Notes: a model not told the origin generated them from the letters alone. 64,000 nt of DNA from Binatus sp050736715 (GCA_050736715.1 JBOHWK010000169.1:1-64000); one strand, 5' to 3'. Positions 15,889 through 24,945 are shown, numbered from the stretch's first letter. A program made the numbers and translations.

Positions 15889-17826
15889 ATGCAGCACGGG
15901 AACATGGGACGCATGACGAGGGGGCGGATATTGCTCGTGGCCGCAATCGCGGCGGCGGCGACCTTGTGGTCCTCCGCCGCGATGGCGACGATCACTCAGG
16001 GCGATTTTTCCGTTTACGGATTCTTCGAGACCCGCGAATCGGGCCGCTGGGGCGAGGCCAGCGTCAAGAACAACGGCACCCAGACCACCTACACTCATCC
16101 CATTCCGGGTGCGACCGAAGTTCTAAAGGGCGGGCAAGCAGGCAGCTACACCGGGGGCAGCTTCGATTTCAATCATTGGGACCTGGTGGAAGCTCGCCAA
16201 CTCGGCGACATCCGCCCCGACTATCATTTCGTAAAAAACTACAAATTCCTCGGTCGGTTCGACACGATTCTCCTCAAGGATGCCGACTTCTTTGCGTTGT
16301 GGCGGCCGTGGTACGACGCGGAAGGAGACCTCAAGAGCCAAGGAGTCGCCAACACCAACCGCGATTGGAACAATTACCAGCACTACCAGATCACGCAGCA
16401 ATACATCCGGGACGATCTGCACGAATATTACGCACAGTTGAATTTCACCGATAATTTCTCCGCGCGCATCGGCAAGCAGCAGGTAATTTGGTCGGAGGCG
16501 GACGCCTTATCGGGCACCGAGATCACCAACTCGGTGGACACCACCTATCACTGGCTGAACTTCGAATCGCCCGAAGACCTGCGCAAGAACGTGCGGATGA
16601 TCAAGTTCAACTACATTCTCCCCGATATGTACAAGACCGCCAACAATGAAATCGACTTTTTCATTATTCCCGGCGATTTCCAGGGCGATGGCATCAATGT
16701 CAATCTCGGCGACGCCCGCAATCCGTGGACGCCGCCGGCGGCCGGCAGCCATTCGGCGTTGCTGTCGTCCTCGTACAACCAGAACGGCGAACCGTATTAC
16801 GCCGCGACACCGCAACGGAGCGGCGCCGCGCCGATGACTCTGGTTTCGGCCGCGGGCGGCGGCGGCACATTTTTCGACCTGATGGAGGAGCCGTACGGCC
16901 ACCCGCCCAGCAACTCGCTGGAAAACAGCGAATTCGGAATGCGCATCTCGAGCCTGCTGCCGATTGGCAACGGCCTCCAGATGAGTTTCATCTATTTGTA
17001 CGAGGCGCGCGACTCCAAAATCAGCCTGTGCTCGAGTTGCGGTCCGCTGCAAGCGCAGCGGGCTTCGGCGGAATTCATGGGGGCCGGTGCAAGGGCCTCG
17101 AACTGGGAATATCCGCCGGGAGGAATCGCGGCGCCCGCCGGGACCTTCGTCAATTTCGGCAACTACCGGTATGGCTTCCCGCGCGCCGGCGTGCCGAAGG
17201 CCGGGACGGTGCTGGTCATGTACAACACCGATTACCGCCGCAATAACTTCTTCGATTTGACCGGCACCTATTACGACAAGGACCTCACCGACATCGTGTA
17301 CCGCTACGACTTTTTCTACGCCCCGAAGGTGGGTATCGCCACCGTCGAACCCTACGGAAAACTGGCCGGCCTGCCGGGTCCGGGAGCGGCGGGACAATGG
17401 ACCCAGGAGTCCCGCTGGATCGTGGCCGCTGACCGGCCGACCTATATCCCGTGGATTTCCAAGCAGCACACCTTCCTGACCTTCCAGAACACCCTGACTT
17501 GGTATCCCGCCCTGCCGGAGCATGCGGTGGCCAATCTGCTGCAAACCGCGGGGAAGATTCGCGAGACCAGCGATCTGTTTTTGGTGGCCGCGACCGATTG
17601 GCTGATGAACGGCCAGTTGACGACGCTGAATGCGGCCGCGTGGGACGTCGACGACCGCGTCGGCGAAATTACCACCAGCAATTCGTACCGCTATTCGCGC
17701 AACGTTCTGTTCGGCGTGAACAGCGTCTGGTATCTGGGACAGAGCGGTAGGTACACCGATCCTTACACCTTCAGCCGCAGCCAGGTGATGAACGAATTGG
17801 AATTCACCCTGACCTACGAGATTTAG
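15889..17826 (+). CDS. DUF1302 family outer-membrane protein
   Basis: A 645-residue protein with a signal peptide (MTRGRILLVAAIAAAATLWSS region) and the DUF1302 core: ARIGKQQVIWSEADALSG, TYHWLNFESPEDLRKNVRM. It is rich in Tyr, Asn and Phe and ends in a strand FTLTYEI, as expected of an outer-membrane barrel. DUF1302 proteins usually occur with DUF1329 partners and are linked to uptake or export of hydrophobic compounds; two DUF1329 genes occur elsewhere in this window. I chose the ATG preceded by GGGGGTAGGT. Two further in-frame Met codons follow within 24 bases, and the open frame extends about 190 bases upstream without looking coding. Confidence 0.87.
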   Translation: MQHGNMGRMTRGRILLVAAIAAAATLWSSAAMATITQGDFSVYGFFETRESGRWGEASVKNNGTQTTYTHPIPGATEVLKGGQAGSYTGGSFDFNHWDLVEARQLGDIRPDYHFVKNYKFLGRFDTILLKDADFFALWRPWYDAEGDLKSQGVANTNRDWNNYQHYQITQQYIRDDLHEYYAQLNFTDNFSARIGKQQVIWSEADALSGTEITNSVDTTYHWLNFESPEDLRKNVRMIKFNYILPDMYKTANNEIDFFIIPGDFQGDGINVNLGDARNPWTPPAAGSHSALLSSSYNQNGEPYYAATPQRSGAAPMTLVSAAGGGGTFFDLMEEPYGHPPSNSLENSEFGMRISSLLPIGNGLQMSFIYLYEARDSKISLCSSCGPLQAQRASAEFMGAGARASNWEYPPGGIAAPAGTFVNFGNYRYGFPRAGVPKAGTVLVMYNTDYRRNNFFDLTGTYYDKDLTDIVYRYDFFYAPKVGIATVEPYGKLAGLPGPGAAGQWTQESRWIVAADRPTYIPWISKQHTFLTFQNTLTWYPALPEHAVANLLQTAGKIRETSDLFLVAATDWLMNGQLTTLNAAAWDVDDRVGEITTSNSYRYSRNVLFGVNSVWYLGQSGRYTDPYTFSRSQVMNELEFTLTYEI

Positions 17827-17845
17827 CCGGGACCGCAACCGGAGC

Positions 17846-17878
17846 ACGGCCGCGGTTCGCGCCGCGGCCGTTTTATTT
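17846..17878 (+). terminator. Rho-independent terminator after the DUF1302 gene
   Basis: A perfect 10-base-pair stem, ACGGCCGCGG with CCGCGGCCGT around a TTCGCG loop, followed by TTTATTT. It starts 20 bases after the stop codon. Confidence 0.8.
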
Positions 17879-17965
17879 GGCGCCGGGCCGCGGACGATGC
17901 GCGCCACCGTATGTACATCGCGGCCCACGATGCGCTAAATTGGACCGGCCTCGCCATCTCTAGAC

Positions 17966-18328
17966 ATGAAGCGAACCCGACAGCCGGTGCGAATTGTGCC
18001 CAAGGGATGGGGCCGCGAGGTATGGATCGCCAACGGGGGACTCTATTGCGGGAAAATCCTGGAAATCCGCAAGGGCAAGCGCTGCTCGTTCCATTTCCAT
18101 CGCCTCAAGACCGAATCGTTCTACCTGCGCAGCGGCCGGCTCAAGCTGCGGGTCAAGGAATCGCCTGAGAGCGCGGAACTCGAGGAGTTCGAGATGGCGG
18201 CGGGCGACTGCATGGACGTGCCGCCGGGTTTGGTCCATCAGATGGAAGCGCTCGAGGATGCGGAACTGTACGAATTTTCCACCGAGCATTTCGACAGCGA
18301 TTCGCATCGGCTGGAGCGTGGCGATTGA
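17966..18328 (+). CDS. Single-domain cupin protein
   Basis: A 120-residue protein matching both cupin motifs. Motif 1 is G37-x5-H43-x-H45-x4-E50-x6-G57 and motif 2 is G80-x5-P86-x-G88-x2-H91. The ligands His43, His45, Glu50 and His91 would hold one metal ion. The last position of motif 2, usually Asn, is Ala here. The closest relatives by look are the mannose-6-phosphate isomerase type II C-terminal domain and sugar-nucleotide epimerase-like cupins. A GDP-mannose dehydratase follows 130 bases downstream, which fits a sugar-related role; that link is inference. Confidence 0.82.
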   Translation: MKRTRQPVRIVPKGWGREVWIANGGLYCGKILEIRKGKRCSFHFHRLKTESFYLRSGRLKLRVKESPESAELEEFEMAAGDCMDVPPGLVHQMEALEDAELYEFSTEHFDSDSHRLERGD

Positions 18329-18458
18329 GGCGCCTGCGCCGCGCCGGCCGCCGGGGTTGGTGTGAACTGACGCCGATGATATATTTTCGCAGTCAGCCGC
18401 CGCTGGTTGGATTTCGCAACGGCGGCGCGGATGAAATCGCCGGGAAGGCGCGGAGAAG

Positions 18459-19475
18459 ATGGCAAAAGTCGCATTGATAACCGGCGTGACCGGACAAGAC
18501 GGCTCCTATTTGGCCGAACTGCTCGTGAAGAAGGGCTACGACGTGCATGGAATGGTCCGGCGCACGTCGAGCTTCGCCACCGGCCGGATCGATCATCTGC
18601 GCAAGGGGGGAGGCGCCGGCTCCGGCGGGCTGGAGCTTCATTACGGCGACTTGGGTGACGGCACCGGCGTCCGGCGGATCATCGAGCAGGTCCGGCCCGA
18701 CGAGGTGTACAATCTCGCGGCGCAATCGCACGTGCGCATCTCGTTCGATCAGCCCGAATACACCGCCGACGTGGTGGGGCTGGGCGCGCTCCGCATTCTG
18801 GAGGCGCTGCGCGATCACAGCCAGCGGACCGGACGCGCGGTAAAGTTCTATCAGGCCGGCTCCTCGGAAATGTTCGGAAAAGTCATGGAGGTTCCGCAGC
18901 GCGAGACCACGCCCTTCCATCCGCGCAGTCCTTACGGTTGCGCCAAGGTCTTCGCCCATTGGCAGACGGTCAACTATCGCGAGGCGTACGGGATGTTCGC
19001 GTGTAACGGGATTCTGTTCAACCACGAATCGCCGCGGCGCGGCGAGAACTTCGTCACCCGCAAGATCACGCGCAGCGCCACCCGCATCAAGCTCGGTTTG
19101 CAGGACCAGCTCGCGCTTGGCAATCTCGAGGGGCGGCGCGATTGGGGTTTCGCGGGCGATTACGTGGAGGCGATGTGGCTGATGCTCCAGCATGAGACGC
19201 CCGGCGATTACGTCGTCGCCACCGGCGAGATGCATTCGGTGCGCGAGTTCCTCGAAATCGTGTTCGACCGGCTGCAACTCAAGATTGACGGCCACGTCAC
19301 GATCGAAGACCGCCACTTCCGGCCCGCCGAAGTCGATCAGTTGATCGGCGATTCGTCGAAGGCGCGCCGGGTGCTGGGCTGGCAGCCCAAGGTCAGCTTC
19401 CGCCAACTGGTCGAGACGATGGTCGAGGCCGACCTCGAACTCGCCGAGCAGGAAAAACGTTCCCGCCGCGAATAG
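18459..19475 (+). CDS. gmd: GDP-mannose 4,6-dehydratase
   Basis: A 338-residue short-chain dehydratase that converts GDP-mannose to GDP-4-keto-6-deoxymannose, the branch point to GDP-fucose, GDP-rhamnose and related sugars for surface polysaccharide. The cofactor site GVTGQDGSYLAELL begins at about residue 8. The NADP-recognising MVRRTSSF follows, and the catalytic Tyr-x3-Lys lies in SPYGCAKVFAHW. The sequence NHESPRRGENFVTRKI is the usual gmd signature. No fucose synthase (fcl) or other second step follows; instead a flavin reductase and a GT2 gene lie downstream on the same strand. Confidence 0.95.
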   Translation: MAKVALITGVTGQDGSYLAELLVKKGYDVHGMVRRTSSFATGRIDHLRKGGGAGSGGLELHYGDLGDGTGVRRIIEQVRPDEVYNLAAQSHVRISFDQPEYTADVVGLGALRILEALRDHSQRTGRAVKFYQAGSSEMFGKVMEVPQRETTPFHPRSPYGCAKVFAHWQTVNYREAYGMFACNGILFNHESPRRGENFVTRKITRSATRIKLGLQDQLALGNLEGRRDWGFAGDYVEAMWLMLQHETPGDYVVATGEMHSVREFLEIVFDRLQLKIDGHVTIEDRHFRPAEVDQLIGDSSKARRVLGWQPKVSFRQLVETMVEADLELAEQEKRSRRE

Positions 19476-19499
19476 GGCCGCCGGGCGCGCGCCGAATCG

Positions 19500-19979
19500 A
19501 TGCCGATAGACAAGAACGAATTGCGCCGCGTGATGGGCCATTTCGCCACCGGCGTGACCGTCATCACCTCGCGGCGGGCGGCGGGCGAACTGCACGGGTT
19601 CACCGCCAATGCCTTCACGTCGGTATCGCTCACGCCGCCGCTTTTGCTGATCTGCGTGGACAAGAAGGCGGAGAGCTACCCGTGCTTCGCGGAGACCAAA
19701 GTTTTCACCGTCAATGTCCTGGCCGCCGACCAGGAAGCGCTCTCGCGCCACTTCTCGGTCAGCGGCGGCAGCAAGTTCGAGAGCGTGAGCTACCGGCCGG
19801 GCGCCAACGGCGCGCCGATTCTGGACGGCGCGATCGCGTGGCTCGAATGCAATGTGCTGAACGCCGTCGAGGCCGGCGACCATACGATCTACGTCGGGGA
19901 AATCGAGCAGGCGGAGACCCCGCGGGACTTCAAGCCGCTCCTGTTCTATCGCGGCGGCTACCGCGAACTGGGCGGTTGA
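19500..19979 (+). CDS. Flavin reductase domain protein
   Basis: A 159-residue FMN-binding split-barrel protein of the flavin reductase family (HpaC/ActVB-like), with MGHFATGVTVITSRRAAGELHGFTANAFTSVSLTPPLLL as an almost textbook opening; only part of it is conserved-residue specific. Members reduce FMN or FAD with NAD(P)H and supply two-component monooxygenases; a few are heme- or quinone-linked. No oxygenase partner is adjacent, so its client enzyme is unknown. It lies 24 bases after gmd and 13 bases before a glycosyltransferase, so it shares their transcription unit. Confidence 0.9.
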   Translation: MPIDKNELRRVMGHFATGVTVITSRRAAGELHGFTANAFTSVSLTPPLLLICVDKKAESYPCFAETKVFTVNVLAADQEALSRHFSVSGGSKFESVSYRPGANGAPILDGAIAWLECNVLNAVEAGDHTIYVGEIEQAETPRDFKPLLFYRGGYRELGG

Positions 19980-19992
19980 CGGCGATAGTCCC

Positions 19993-20757
19993 GTGAGCGA
20001 ACTGAAGCGAATTCCCGGCCTGAGCGTGTTTTTGCCCTCCCACAACGAGGAGGCCAACGTCGAACGCGTCGTGCGCTCCTATCTGGCCGAGCTGCCCAAA
20101 GTCGCCGAGCGGTACGAAGCGATCGTCGTCAACGACGGTAGCCGCGATCGGACCGGTGAGATCGCCGATCGCCTCGCCAAGGAAGATTCCCACGTCAAGG
20201 CGGTGCATCATCCCGTCAATCGCGGCTACGGCGGCGCGGTGATCTCCGGTATCCGCGCGGCAACGATGCCCTACGTGCTGCTCTCCGACGGCGACGGCCA
20301 GTTCGACCCCGCCGATCTCGAACTGATGATTCCCTTCGTGCCCGAATTCGACGTCGTGGCGGGCCACCGCGCCCATCGCGCCGACCCCCTCATGCGCCGG
20401 ATAAACGGCAAGGCGTGGACGCTGCTCGTGCGCGCCGCGCTGGGAATCACGATTAGCGACATCGACTGCGGCTTCAAACTGTTCAAGCGCGAATTCCTCG
20501 ACGGGATGGAATTGCGGGCGCATGGCGCGATGATCTCGACGGAACTGATGGCGCGGATGGCGGGGCGCGGCGCGAAGGTCAAAGAAGTTGACGTGCAGCA
20601 TCTACCGCGCGTCGCTGGGGAACAATCGGGAGCGAATCTCAAGGTCGTTGCGCGCGCCTTCAAGGAACTGTTCGCCCTCTATCGCGATCTTCAGGAAGAA
20701 CGGAAACGCTCAGAGGCCGCCGGCCGCAGCTCAAGCGATCCGAAAAAGCCCAGCTAA
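19993..20757 (+). CDS. Family 2 glycosyltransferase, dolichol-phosphate-mannose-synthase-like
   Basis: A 254-residue GT-A fold enzyme. It opens with SVFLPSHNEEANVERVV, has VVNDGSRDRTGEIADRL, and carries the acceptor-metal motif LLSDGDGQFDPADL. It uses a nucleotide sugar to glycosylate a polyprenyl phosphate or similar carrier at the inner membrane. The stretch ISDIDCGFKLFKREFLDGM is typical of the DPM1/polyprenyl-phosphate branch. There is no C-terminal membrane pair, so it acts at the cytoplasmic face. The GTG start has no strong Shine-Dalgarno sequence. With gmd nearby, a role in envelope glycan assembly is likely. Confidence 0.92.
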   Translation: MSELKRIPGLSVFLPSHNEEANVERVVRSYLAELPKVAERYEAIVVNDGSRDRTGEIADRLAKEDSHVKAVHHPVNRGYGGAVISGIRAATMPYVLLSDGDGQFDPADLELMIPFVPEFDVVAGHRAHRADPLMRRINGKAWTLLVRAALGITISDIDCGFKLFKREFLDGMELRAHGAMISTELMARMAGRGAKVKEVDVQHLPRVAGEQSGANLKVVARAFKELFALYRDLQEERKRSEAAGRSSSDPKKPS

Positions 20758-20953
20758 TCGAGTCCATTTTGCGTACTATTGGCGACGCAAATCGGATAGG
20801 GGATGCCCGGTATGGGGCATCGCGGGCGGCAGCCGAACCAGAAAACCGCTTTATTTTAATGACTTTTTGGCGCGGAAGCGATGGCACGGGTATCGCTATA
20901 GTCACGGCGTAGTGTCCATCGCTAACCCAACTTTTTAAGGAGAAACCAACTTT

Positions 20954-21214
20954 ATGAAACGCACTCTGTCAGTTCTCGCCGCCGCGCTGCTCGCCGGCGC
21001 CATGGCGATACCCGCAATGACCCTCGCCGCCGAGCCGGCCGGCTCCGCAGCGGCTCCCACCGCAGTACATCACACCAAGCACGCGCACCATCATATCCGC
21101 CACCTGAAGCACAAGAAGAAGCTGGCGAAGAACACCACCCAGGCGGTGAAGGCGCACAAGGCGGAGAAGGCGGAGGCGCACCAGCCGGCGCCCGCGAAGG
21201 CGGAGACCAAGTAA
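20954..21214 (+). CDS. Small secreted His/Lys-rich protein
   Basis: An 86-residue protein with a clear signal peptide (MKRTLSVLAAALLAGAMAIPAMTLAAEPA). The mature part is almost only His, Lys, Ala and Glu, with clusters such as HHTKHAHHHIRHLKHKKK. It resembles acid-shock or Lys/Ala-rich periplasmic proteins in composition, but no family is certain. The histidine clusters could bind metal ions or buffer protons. AAGGAG lies 12 bases upstream of the ATG, and two consecutive terminators follow. Confidence 0.72.
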   Translation: MKRTLSVLAAALLAGAMAIPAMTLAAEPAGSAAAPTAVHHTKHAHHHIRHLKHKKKLAKNTTQAVKAHKAEKAEAHQPAPAKAETK

Positions 21215-21307
21215 GAGGATCGAGTTCGGTCCGCAAAGGGCCGGGGGGTGACTTCAACTTCGCCTCCGGCGCCCGGCCGGACGCCTTCCGAAGGCAACTT
21301 CGGGCGC

Positions 21308-21334
21308 AAGGCGGCCGGCACGGCGCCTTTTTTT
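21308..21334 (+). terminator. First of two tandem terminators
   Basis: AAGGCG pairs with CGCCTT and an inner CCG with CGG around a GCA loop with one bulged G. A run of seven T follows. It lies about 90 bases after the His/Lys-rich gene. Confidence 0.62.
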
Positions 21335-21336
21335 GA

Positions 21337-21373
21337 AGCGCGTGGCGGGACAAAAACGCCGCGCGCTTTTTTT
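21337..21373 (+). terminator. Second, stronger tandem terminator
   Basis: An 11-base-pair stem, AGCGCGTGGCG with CGCCGCGCGCT (one G-U pair in RNA), around a GGACAAAAA loop, followed by a run of seven T. It starts 3 bases after the preceding terminator, making a double stop before the next gene. Confidence 0.85.
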
Positions 21374-21427
21374 CCTTCGATTGTTCCTGCTAGCATCGAA
21401 GCTGGTTCCCGCCGCCGAGGCGCGCGC

Positions 21428-22153
21428 GTGGAGACCGATAACTTGCTTAATCGCGTAAGCCCGCTGGTGATTGTAATGCTGCTGGCGGCACTGGCGGCCG
21501 CTCCGCCGATTCGCGCTTGGGCGGACACGCATCCCGCTTCCTACGACAACGAAATCTGCGACCCGCTCGCCGATTATTTTCTCGGCATGGAGGATTACCC
21601 CGAGGCGATTCGCCGCCATCTCATCGTCATCCATGAGCATCCCAACAATGCCCTTGCGCATTACCACCTGGGATTCGCCTATGGCATGATGGGGGAACAC
21701 CGGCGCGAGTTGGCCCAATATCGAAAAGCGGTGGATTTGGGCCTCGACAACTGGGAGTTGTTCCTGAATTTGGGGCTGCTGTACTTGGAGAGCGGCCACA
21801 TTCGCGACGCAGCTCACGTGCTGCAGTTGGCGGCCTTGCTCGGCCCCGGCCATCCGGAGACTCATTTCAATCTGGCGCTGGCTTACGAGCGAAGCGGCGC
21901 GTTCGCCCAAGCGGAGCAGGAAGCGCTGATCTCGCTCGAAATCGATCCGAATCAGCTCGACGCGCGCAACACGCTGGGCACGATCTACGCCGAGGAGGGA
22001 AATTTGCGCCGCGCAAAGGAGGAATGGACCGAATTGATCGAGGCGAATCCCGCCTACACGCCGGCGCGCGCCAATCTCGCGATTTTGCGCCGCCACATGG
22101 AGGCGGCCCCGGTCAAGGGCTTGAGGGATACCAGCTTTACTCACTCCCAATAA
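21428..22153 (+). CDS. Secreted TPR-repeat protein
   Basis: A 241-residue protein with an N-terminal hydrophobic segment (VSPLVIVMLLAALAAAPP) and at least four tetratricopeptide repeats from about residue 55, seen in NALAHYHLGFAYGMMGEHR, WELFLNLGLLYLESGHIR, ETHFNLALAYERSGAFAQA and DARNTLGTIYAEEGNLRRA. TPR arrays mediate protein-protein contacts. The GTG start is chosen because longer starts would span the double terminator immediately upstream. A D-alanyl-D-alanine carboxypeptidase follows 34 bases later, so it may scaffold cell-wall enzymes in the periplasm. That is inference. Confidence 0.8.
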   Translation: METDNLLNRVSPLVIVMLLAALAAAPPIRAWADTHPASYDNEICDPLADYFLGMEDYPEAIRRHLIVIHEHPNNALAHYHLGFAYGMMGEHRRELAQYRKAVDLGLDNWELFLNLGLLYLESGHIRDAAHVLQLAALLGPGHPETHFNLALAYERSGAFAQAEQEALISLEIDPNQLDARNTLGTIYAEEGNLRRAKEEWTELIEANPAYTPARANLAILRRHMEAAPVKGLRDTSFTHSQ

Positions 22154-22187
22154 AGAGGCAAAGTGAAGAAAGGAAGCTGAGGAAGCG

Positions 22188-23444
22188 GTGGAATCGGCGG
22201 AGATGGTAAAACCTTGGCGGCTCGCCCGCGCGGCGGCCTTGGCGGTGGCGGCGGTGGTTCTGCTTGCACCGGCGCTAGCCTGCGCGAGCACTTACGTATC
22301 GCACCATCGCCGCTATCATCGCCACCATCGAGCGGTCCACAGGGCGGCGCACGTTCCGCTCTATCACGGCGCGCTTTTGGAAGATGCCGGCACCGGGCGG
22401 GTTCTGTACGCCTATAACGCCGGGATGGAATGGCCGCCGGCCTCGATGGCGAAGATGACGCTGCTGTTGGTCACGGAGGAGCAAATCAGGCAGGGCCGGG
22501 TTCATCTGTCCGATCCGGTGCGAATCTCCGAACGGTCCGCGCATACCAGTGGCTCGCGCCTCGGCTTGCGGGAGGGGCAGGTCTTTCCGCTGGGAGAACT
22601 GATGAAGGCCGCGCTGGTGAAATCGGCCAACGACGCGGCGGTCGCGGTCGCGGAAAAGATCGGCGGATCGGTCGAGGGGGCGGTGCGCATGATGAACGCG
22701 CAGGCCAAGGCGCTCGGCATGAAACATACCGAATTTCATACCGTGGACGGACTGCCGCCGCGCCCGGGGCATGACGTCGATCGCACGACCGCCTACGATC
22801 TGGCCATCGTCGCACGCGCGCTGATTCATCGGACGCCGCTTTTGCAATGGTCGTCGCACTCGAAATTGCCCTTCGACGGCGGCCGGTGCATGTTGCACAA
22901 CACCAACCACCTGATCGGCCATTTCTACGGATGCGACGGCCTCAAGACTGGTTTCACTTGGCAGGCGGGATTCAACGTTACCGTGACCGCCAAGCGCGGC
23001 GATATGCGGCTCGTCGGAGTGATTCTGGGAGCGCCCTCCAACGCGGAGCGATTCATTCAGGCGGCGAAGCTGCTCAATTGGGGCTTCGCCAACTTCACCG
23101 CGGTCCCGCTCTTGCGCTCGGGCCAGGTGCTGCCGGTGACGGTTCAGGTGCGATCGGGGCCGGCGGTGCGGCCGTATGCCGCGCACGCGCTCAATGTTGT
23201 GGTGCGCAAGAGCACAGCGGACGCGGTCCAGGTGGTTTACGACGTTCCGCATTCGGTCGTCGGGCCGGTTTATACCGGAGAGCCGCTGGGCCAGGTGGTG
23301 GTGCGCGATGGCGCTTCGGTGGTGACGGAAATGCCGGCGCTGTGCCCGATCGATTTTCGGCCGGCGGCGCTCACGCCGTTCGATCGCGGCCAGGCTGAAC
23401 GCAACGCGGCGGCGGCGCGAAATTACGGGGACGAGGGATATTAA
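22188..23444 (+). CDS. dacF: D-alanyl-D-alanine carboxypeptidase, PBP5/6 type
   Basis: A 418-residue serine peptidase that trims the terminal D-Ala from peptidoglycan stem peptides in the periplasm. The three penicillin-binding motifs are intact: S86-M-A-K89, S146-A-N148 and K253-T-G255. A signal peptide ends near residue 33. The mature N-terminus is unusual, a histidine/arginine run (HHRRYHRHHRAVHRAAH) before the domain starts. The C-terminal beta-domain is present (VRKSTADAVQVVYDVPHSV), but a clear membrane-anchoring amphipathic helix is not. The GTG start is supported by GAGGAAGC 5 bases upstream; an internal Met 15 bases later is less well placed. Confidence 0.93.
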   Translation: MESAEMVKPWRLARAAALAVAAVVLLAPALACASTYVSHHRRYHRHHRAVHRAAHVPLYHGALLEDAGTGRVLYAYNAGMEWPPASMAKMTLLLVTEEQIRQGRVHLSDPVRISERSAHTSGSRLGLREGQVFPLGELMKAALVKSANDAAVAVAEKIGGSVEGAVRMMNAQAKALGMKHTEFHTVDGLPPRPGHDVDRTTAYDLAIVARALIHRTPLLQWSSHSKLPFDGGRCMLHNTNHLIGHFYGCDGLKTGFTWQAGFNVTVTAKRGDMRLVGVILGAPSNAERFIQAAKLLNWGFANFTAVPLLRSGQVLPVTVQVRSGPAVRPYAAHALNVVVRKSTADAVQVVYDVPHSVVGPVYTGEPLGQVVVRDGASVVTEMPALCPIDFRPAALTPFDRGQAERNAAAARNYGDEGY

Positions 23445-23569
23445 TGAAGGTCGCTTCCAAACAGAGAAACCGCCGCAATCGCCGGCTCGCCCTTAAGCGC
23501 CGCGACGATCCCGTTCAGGCCCGGGCGCGCAAGCGCCGGATGCGCAAGTCGCGGGTGCGCGGCCGCTAG
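23444..23569 (+). CDS. Tiny arginine-rich protein, 41 residues
   Basis: Its ATG overlaps the TAA of the carboxypeptidase gene by one base (TAATG), a strong sign of real coupling. The 41 residues are about half Arg and Lys, starting MKVASKQRNRRNRRLALKRR and ending RKSRVRGR. The composition suggests nucleic-acid or ribosome binding, but no family is recognised. A second protein of the same type lies about 1.4 kb downstream. Confidence 0.5.
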   Translation: MKVASKQRNRRNRRLALKRRDDPVQARARKRRMRKSRVRGR

Positions 23570-23625
23570 CCGCCAACGCGCATTCTTCCCAGCCTAGAAC
23601 GCGGCAACTCGCGCGGCTACGGCGG

Positions 23626-23964
23626 TCAGGGGCCGCGCGGCCCGATATCGTGCGAATAGGGATTCGGCTGCTGGACGCCCCATTGATTGCCCGGCAGATT
23701 TGAAGCGGGCGGCTCCGGAGGAGGGCTGGCATCGGGCGCCTGAATTTCGCCGCCGCCGGGAATCGGAATCGTCACGGTATCGGAATTGGCGGCTGCGGCG
23801 GGCTGCCGGATCGGAATGCTCGCCGGCGGTGCATAGTTGCTCGCGCCGGTGCCGTAGGCGGTATTCGGCATCGCCGCTCCCGAATCTTGCGCGCGAGCCG
23901 CGGCGGGTAAAATCGCGGCTGCCACCGCAAAGATCGACACCAGCAAAATCGTTCGGTGCAGCAT
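23626..23964 (-). CDS. Small secreted proline-rich protein, unknown
   Basis: A 112-residue protein with a convincing signal peptide (MLHRTILLVSIFAVAAAILPAAARAQ) and a low-complexity mature part rich in Pro, Ala, Asn and Gly (SIPIRQPAAAANS, ASPPPEPPAS). It has no cysteine and no known motif. It is the only minus-strand gene in this stretch and is divergent from the beta-domain protein to the right. The signal peptide makes it likelier than chance, but no function can be given. Confidence 0.55.
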   Translation of the reverse strand: MLHRTILLVSIFAVAAAILPAAARAQDSGAAMPNTAYGTGASNYAPPASIPIRQPAAAANSDTVTIPIPGGGEIQAPDASPPPEPPASNLPGNQWGVQQPNPYSHDIGPRGP

Positions 23965-24121
23965 TTAGGGCAATTCGGCGGCATTGCGCCGGTTCATTCA
24001 AGTTAGCACGGATGGATTCGCCAGACATGATGCGAGCGGTTTGCCGGCCGCGGAGGCCGGCGCCGGCCCGATGCCCGCGATGGCTCGCGGCGCGCGACAC
24101 CCGTATAATAGCGATTCGTTC

Positions 24122-24916
24122 ATGCGTTCGTTCCGCATTCTTCCGGCATTGTGCGCGGCGCTGCTCGCCGCGGCGGCTTTCGGCGCCGAAACCGGGCAGC
24201 TTAAGCTCGACGTGATGGGCGCGCTTGGCGCGGGCGCGCGGAATCCCGCGCGCGTGATCGCGGCGAACGGCACGGAGGCGGGACAAGTCGCGCCCGGAGC
24301 GTCGATCGCTTTGCCGCCCGGCAACTACCGGCTCGTTCTGCCGATCGTCGGCGGCGAAATCGTCAAAGACGAGGTTCAAATCGAGGCGGGACGGACGCAC
24401 ACCGTGCGAATCGAGAATGTCGCCGTGCTGGAAGTGAGCGTAAAGAACAGTGCCGGCAAAGACCCCGGCTTCGGCGTGACCGTGACCGCCGCCGATCCGC
24501 CGCACGCGAAGATGGCGAATTTTCTCACCGGCGACAAAATCCTGTTCGCGCCGTCCGCCGTCGATGTTCACGCGGACGCTCCGCCGCAGGGCTACGATTG
24601 GAACGCGGTGGCGCTCGCGCCGGGCCATCGCACGCGGCTGACTCTCGACGCGATCGTTGCGGCGGAATTGACGGTCCAACCCGAATTGGCAGGCGTTGAT
24701 ATCGACCGCGCGGCGCGGGTGGTGGTCCTGCGCGCCGGCACGCAGCATCAGGTGGCCGCGAGCGATCCGGGGCCGGCGCATCGGTTCAAGCTTCAGCCGG
24801 GCGACTACGACATTTTTGTGGAGAACCGCTCCGGCAAAGGAAAACCTTACACGACGATCTCCGGGGTGCATTTGGAGTCCGGTGCAAGGGTGGAACGCAC
24901 GGCGCCGCTGGATTAG
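24122..24916 (+). CDS. Secreted beta-domain protein, unknown
   Basis: A 264-residue protein with a signal peptide (MRSFRILPALCAALLAAAAFGAE). The rest is predicted to be all-beta, with three recurring units that end in GNYRLVLP, GRTHTVRIEN or GDYDIFVENRSG. That pattern is like the PEGA or carboxypeptidase-regulatory-type domains found in surface and stress proteins. A near-perfect TATAAT lies 12 bases before the ATG with no good -35 box, so the start may be nearly leaderless, or the box may be chance. No enzyme motif is seen. Confidence 0.65.
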   Translation: MRSFRILPALCAALLAAAAFGAETGQLKLDVMGALGAGARNPARVIAANGTEAGQVAPGASIALPPGNYRLVLPIVGGEIVKDEVQIEAGRTHTVRIENVAVLEVSVKNSAGKDPGFGVTVTAADPPHAKMANFLTGDKILFAPSAVDVHADAPPQGYDWNAVALAPGHRTRLTLDAIVAAELTVQPELAGVDIDRAARVVVLRAGTQHQVAASDPGPAHRFKLQPGDYDIFVENRSGKGKPYTTISGVHLESGARVERTAPLD

Positions 24917-24945
24917 ATTGGGACGCTCGAATTAGGGAGGACATA

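Noticed and set aside
24104..24109. TATAAT as a firm promoter for the beta-domain protein
   Set aside because: It lies only 12 bases from the ATG and has no good -35 box; it may still matter, but it is not enough on its own.
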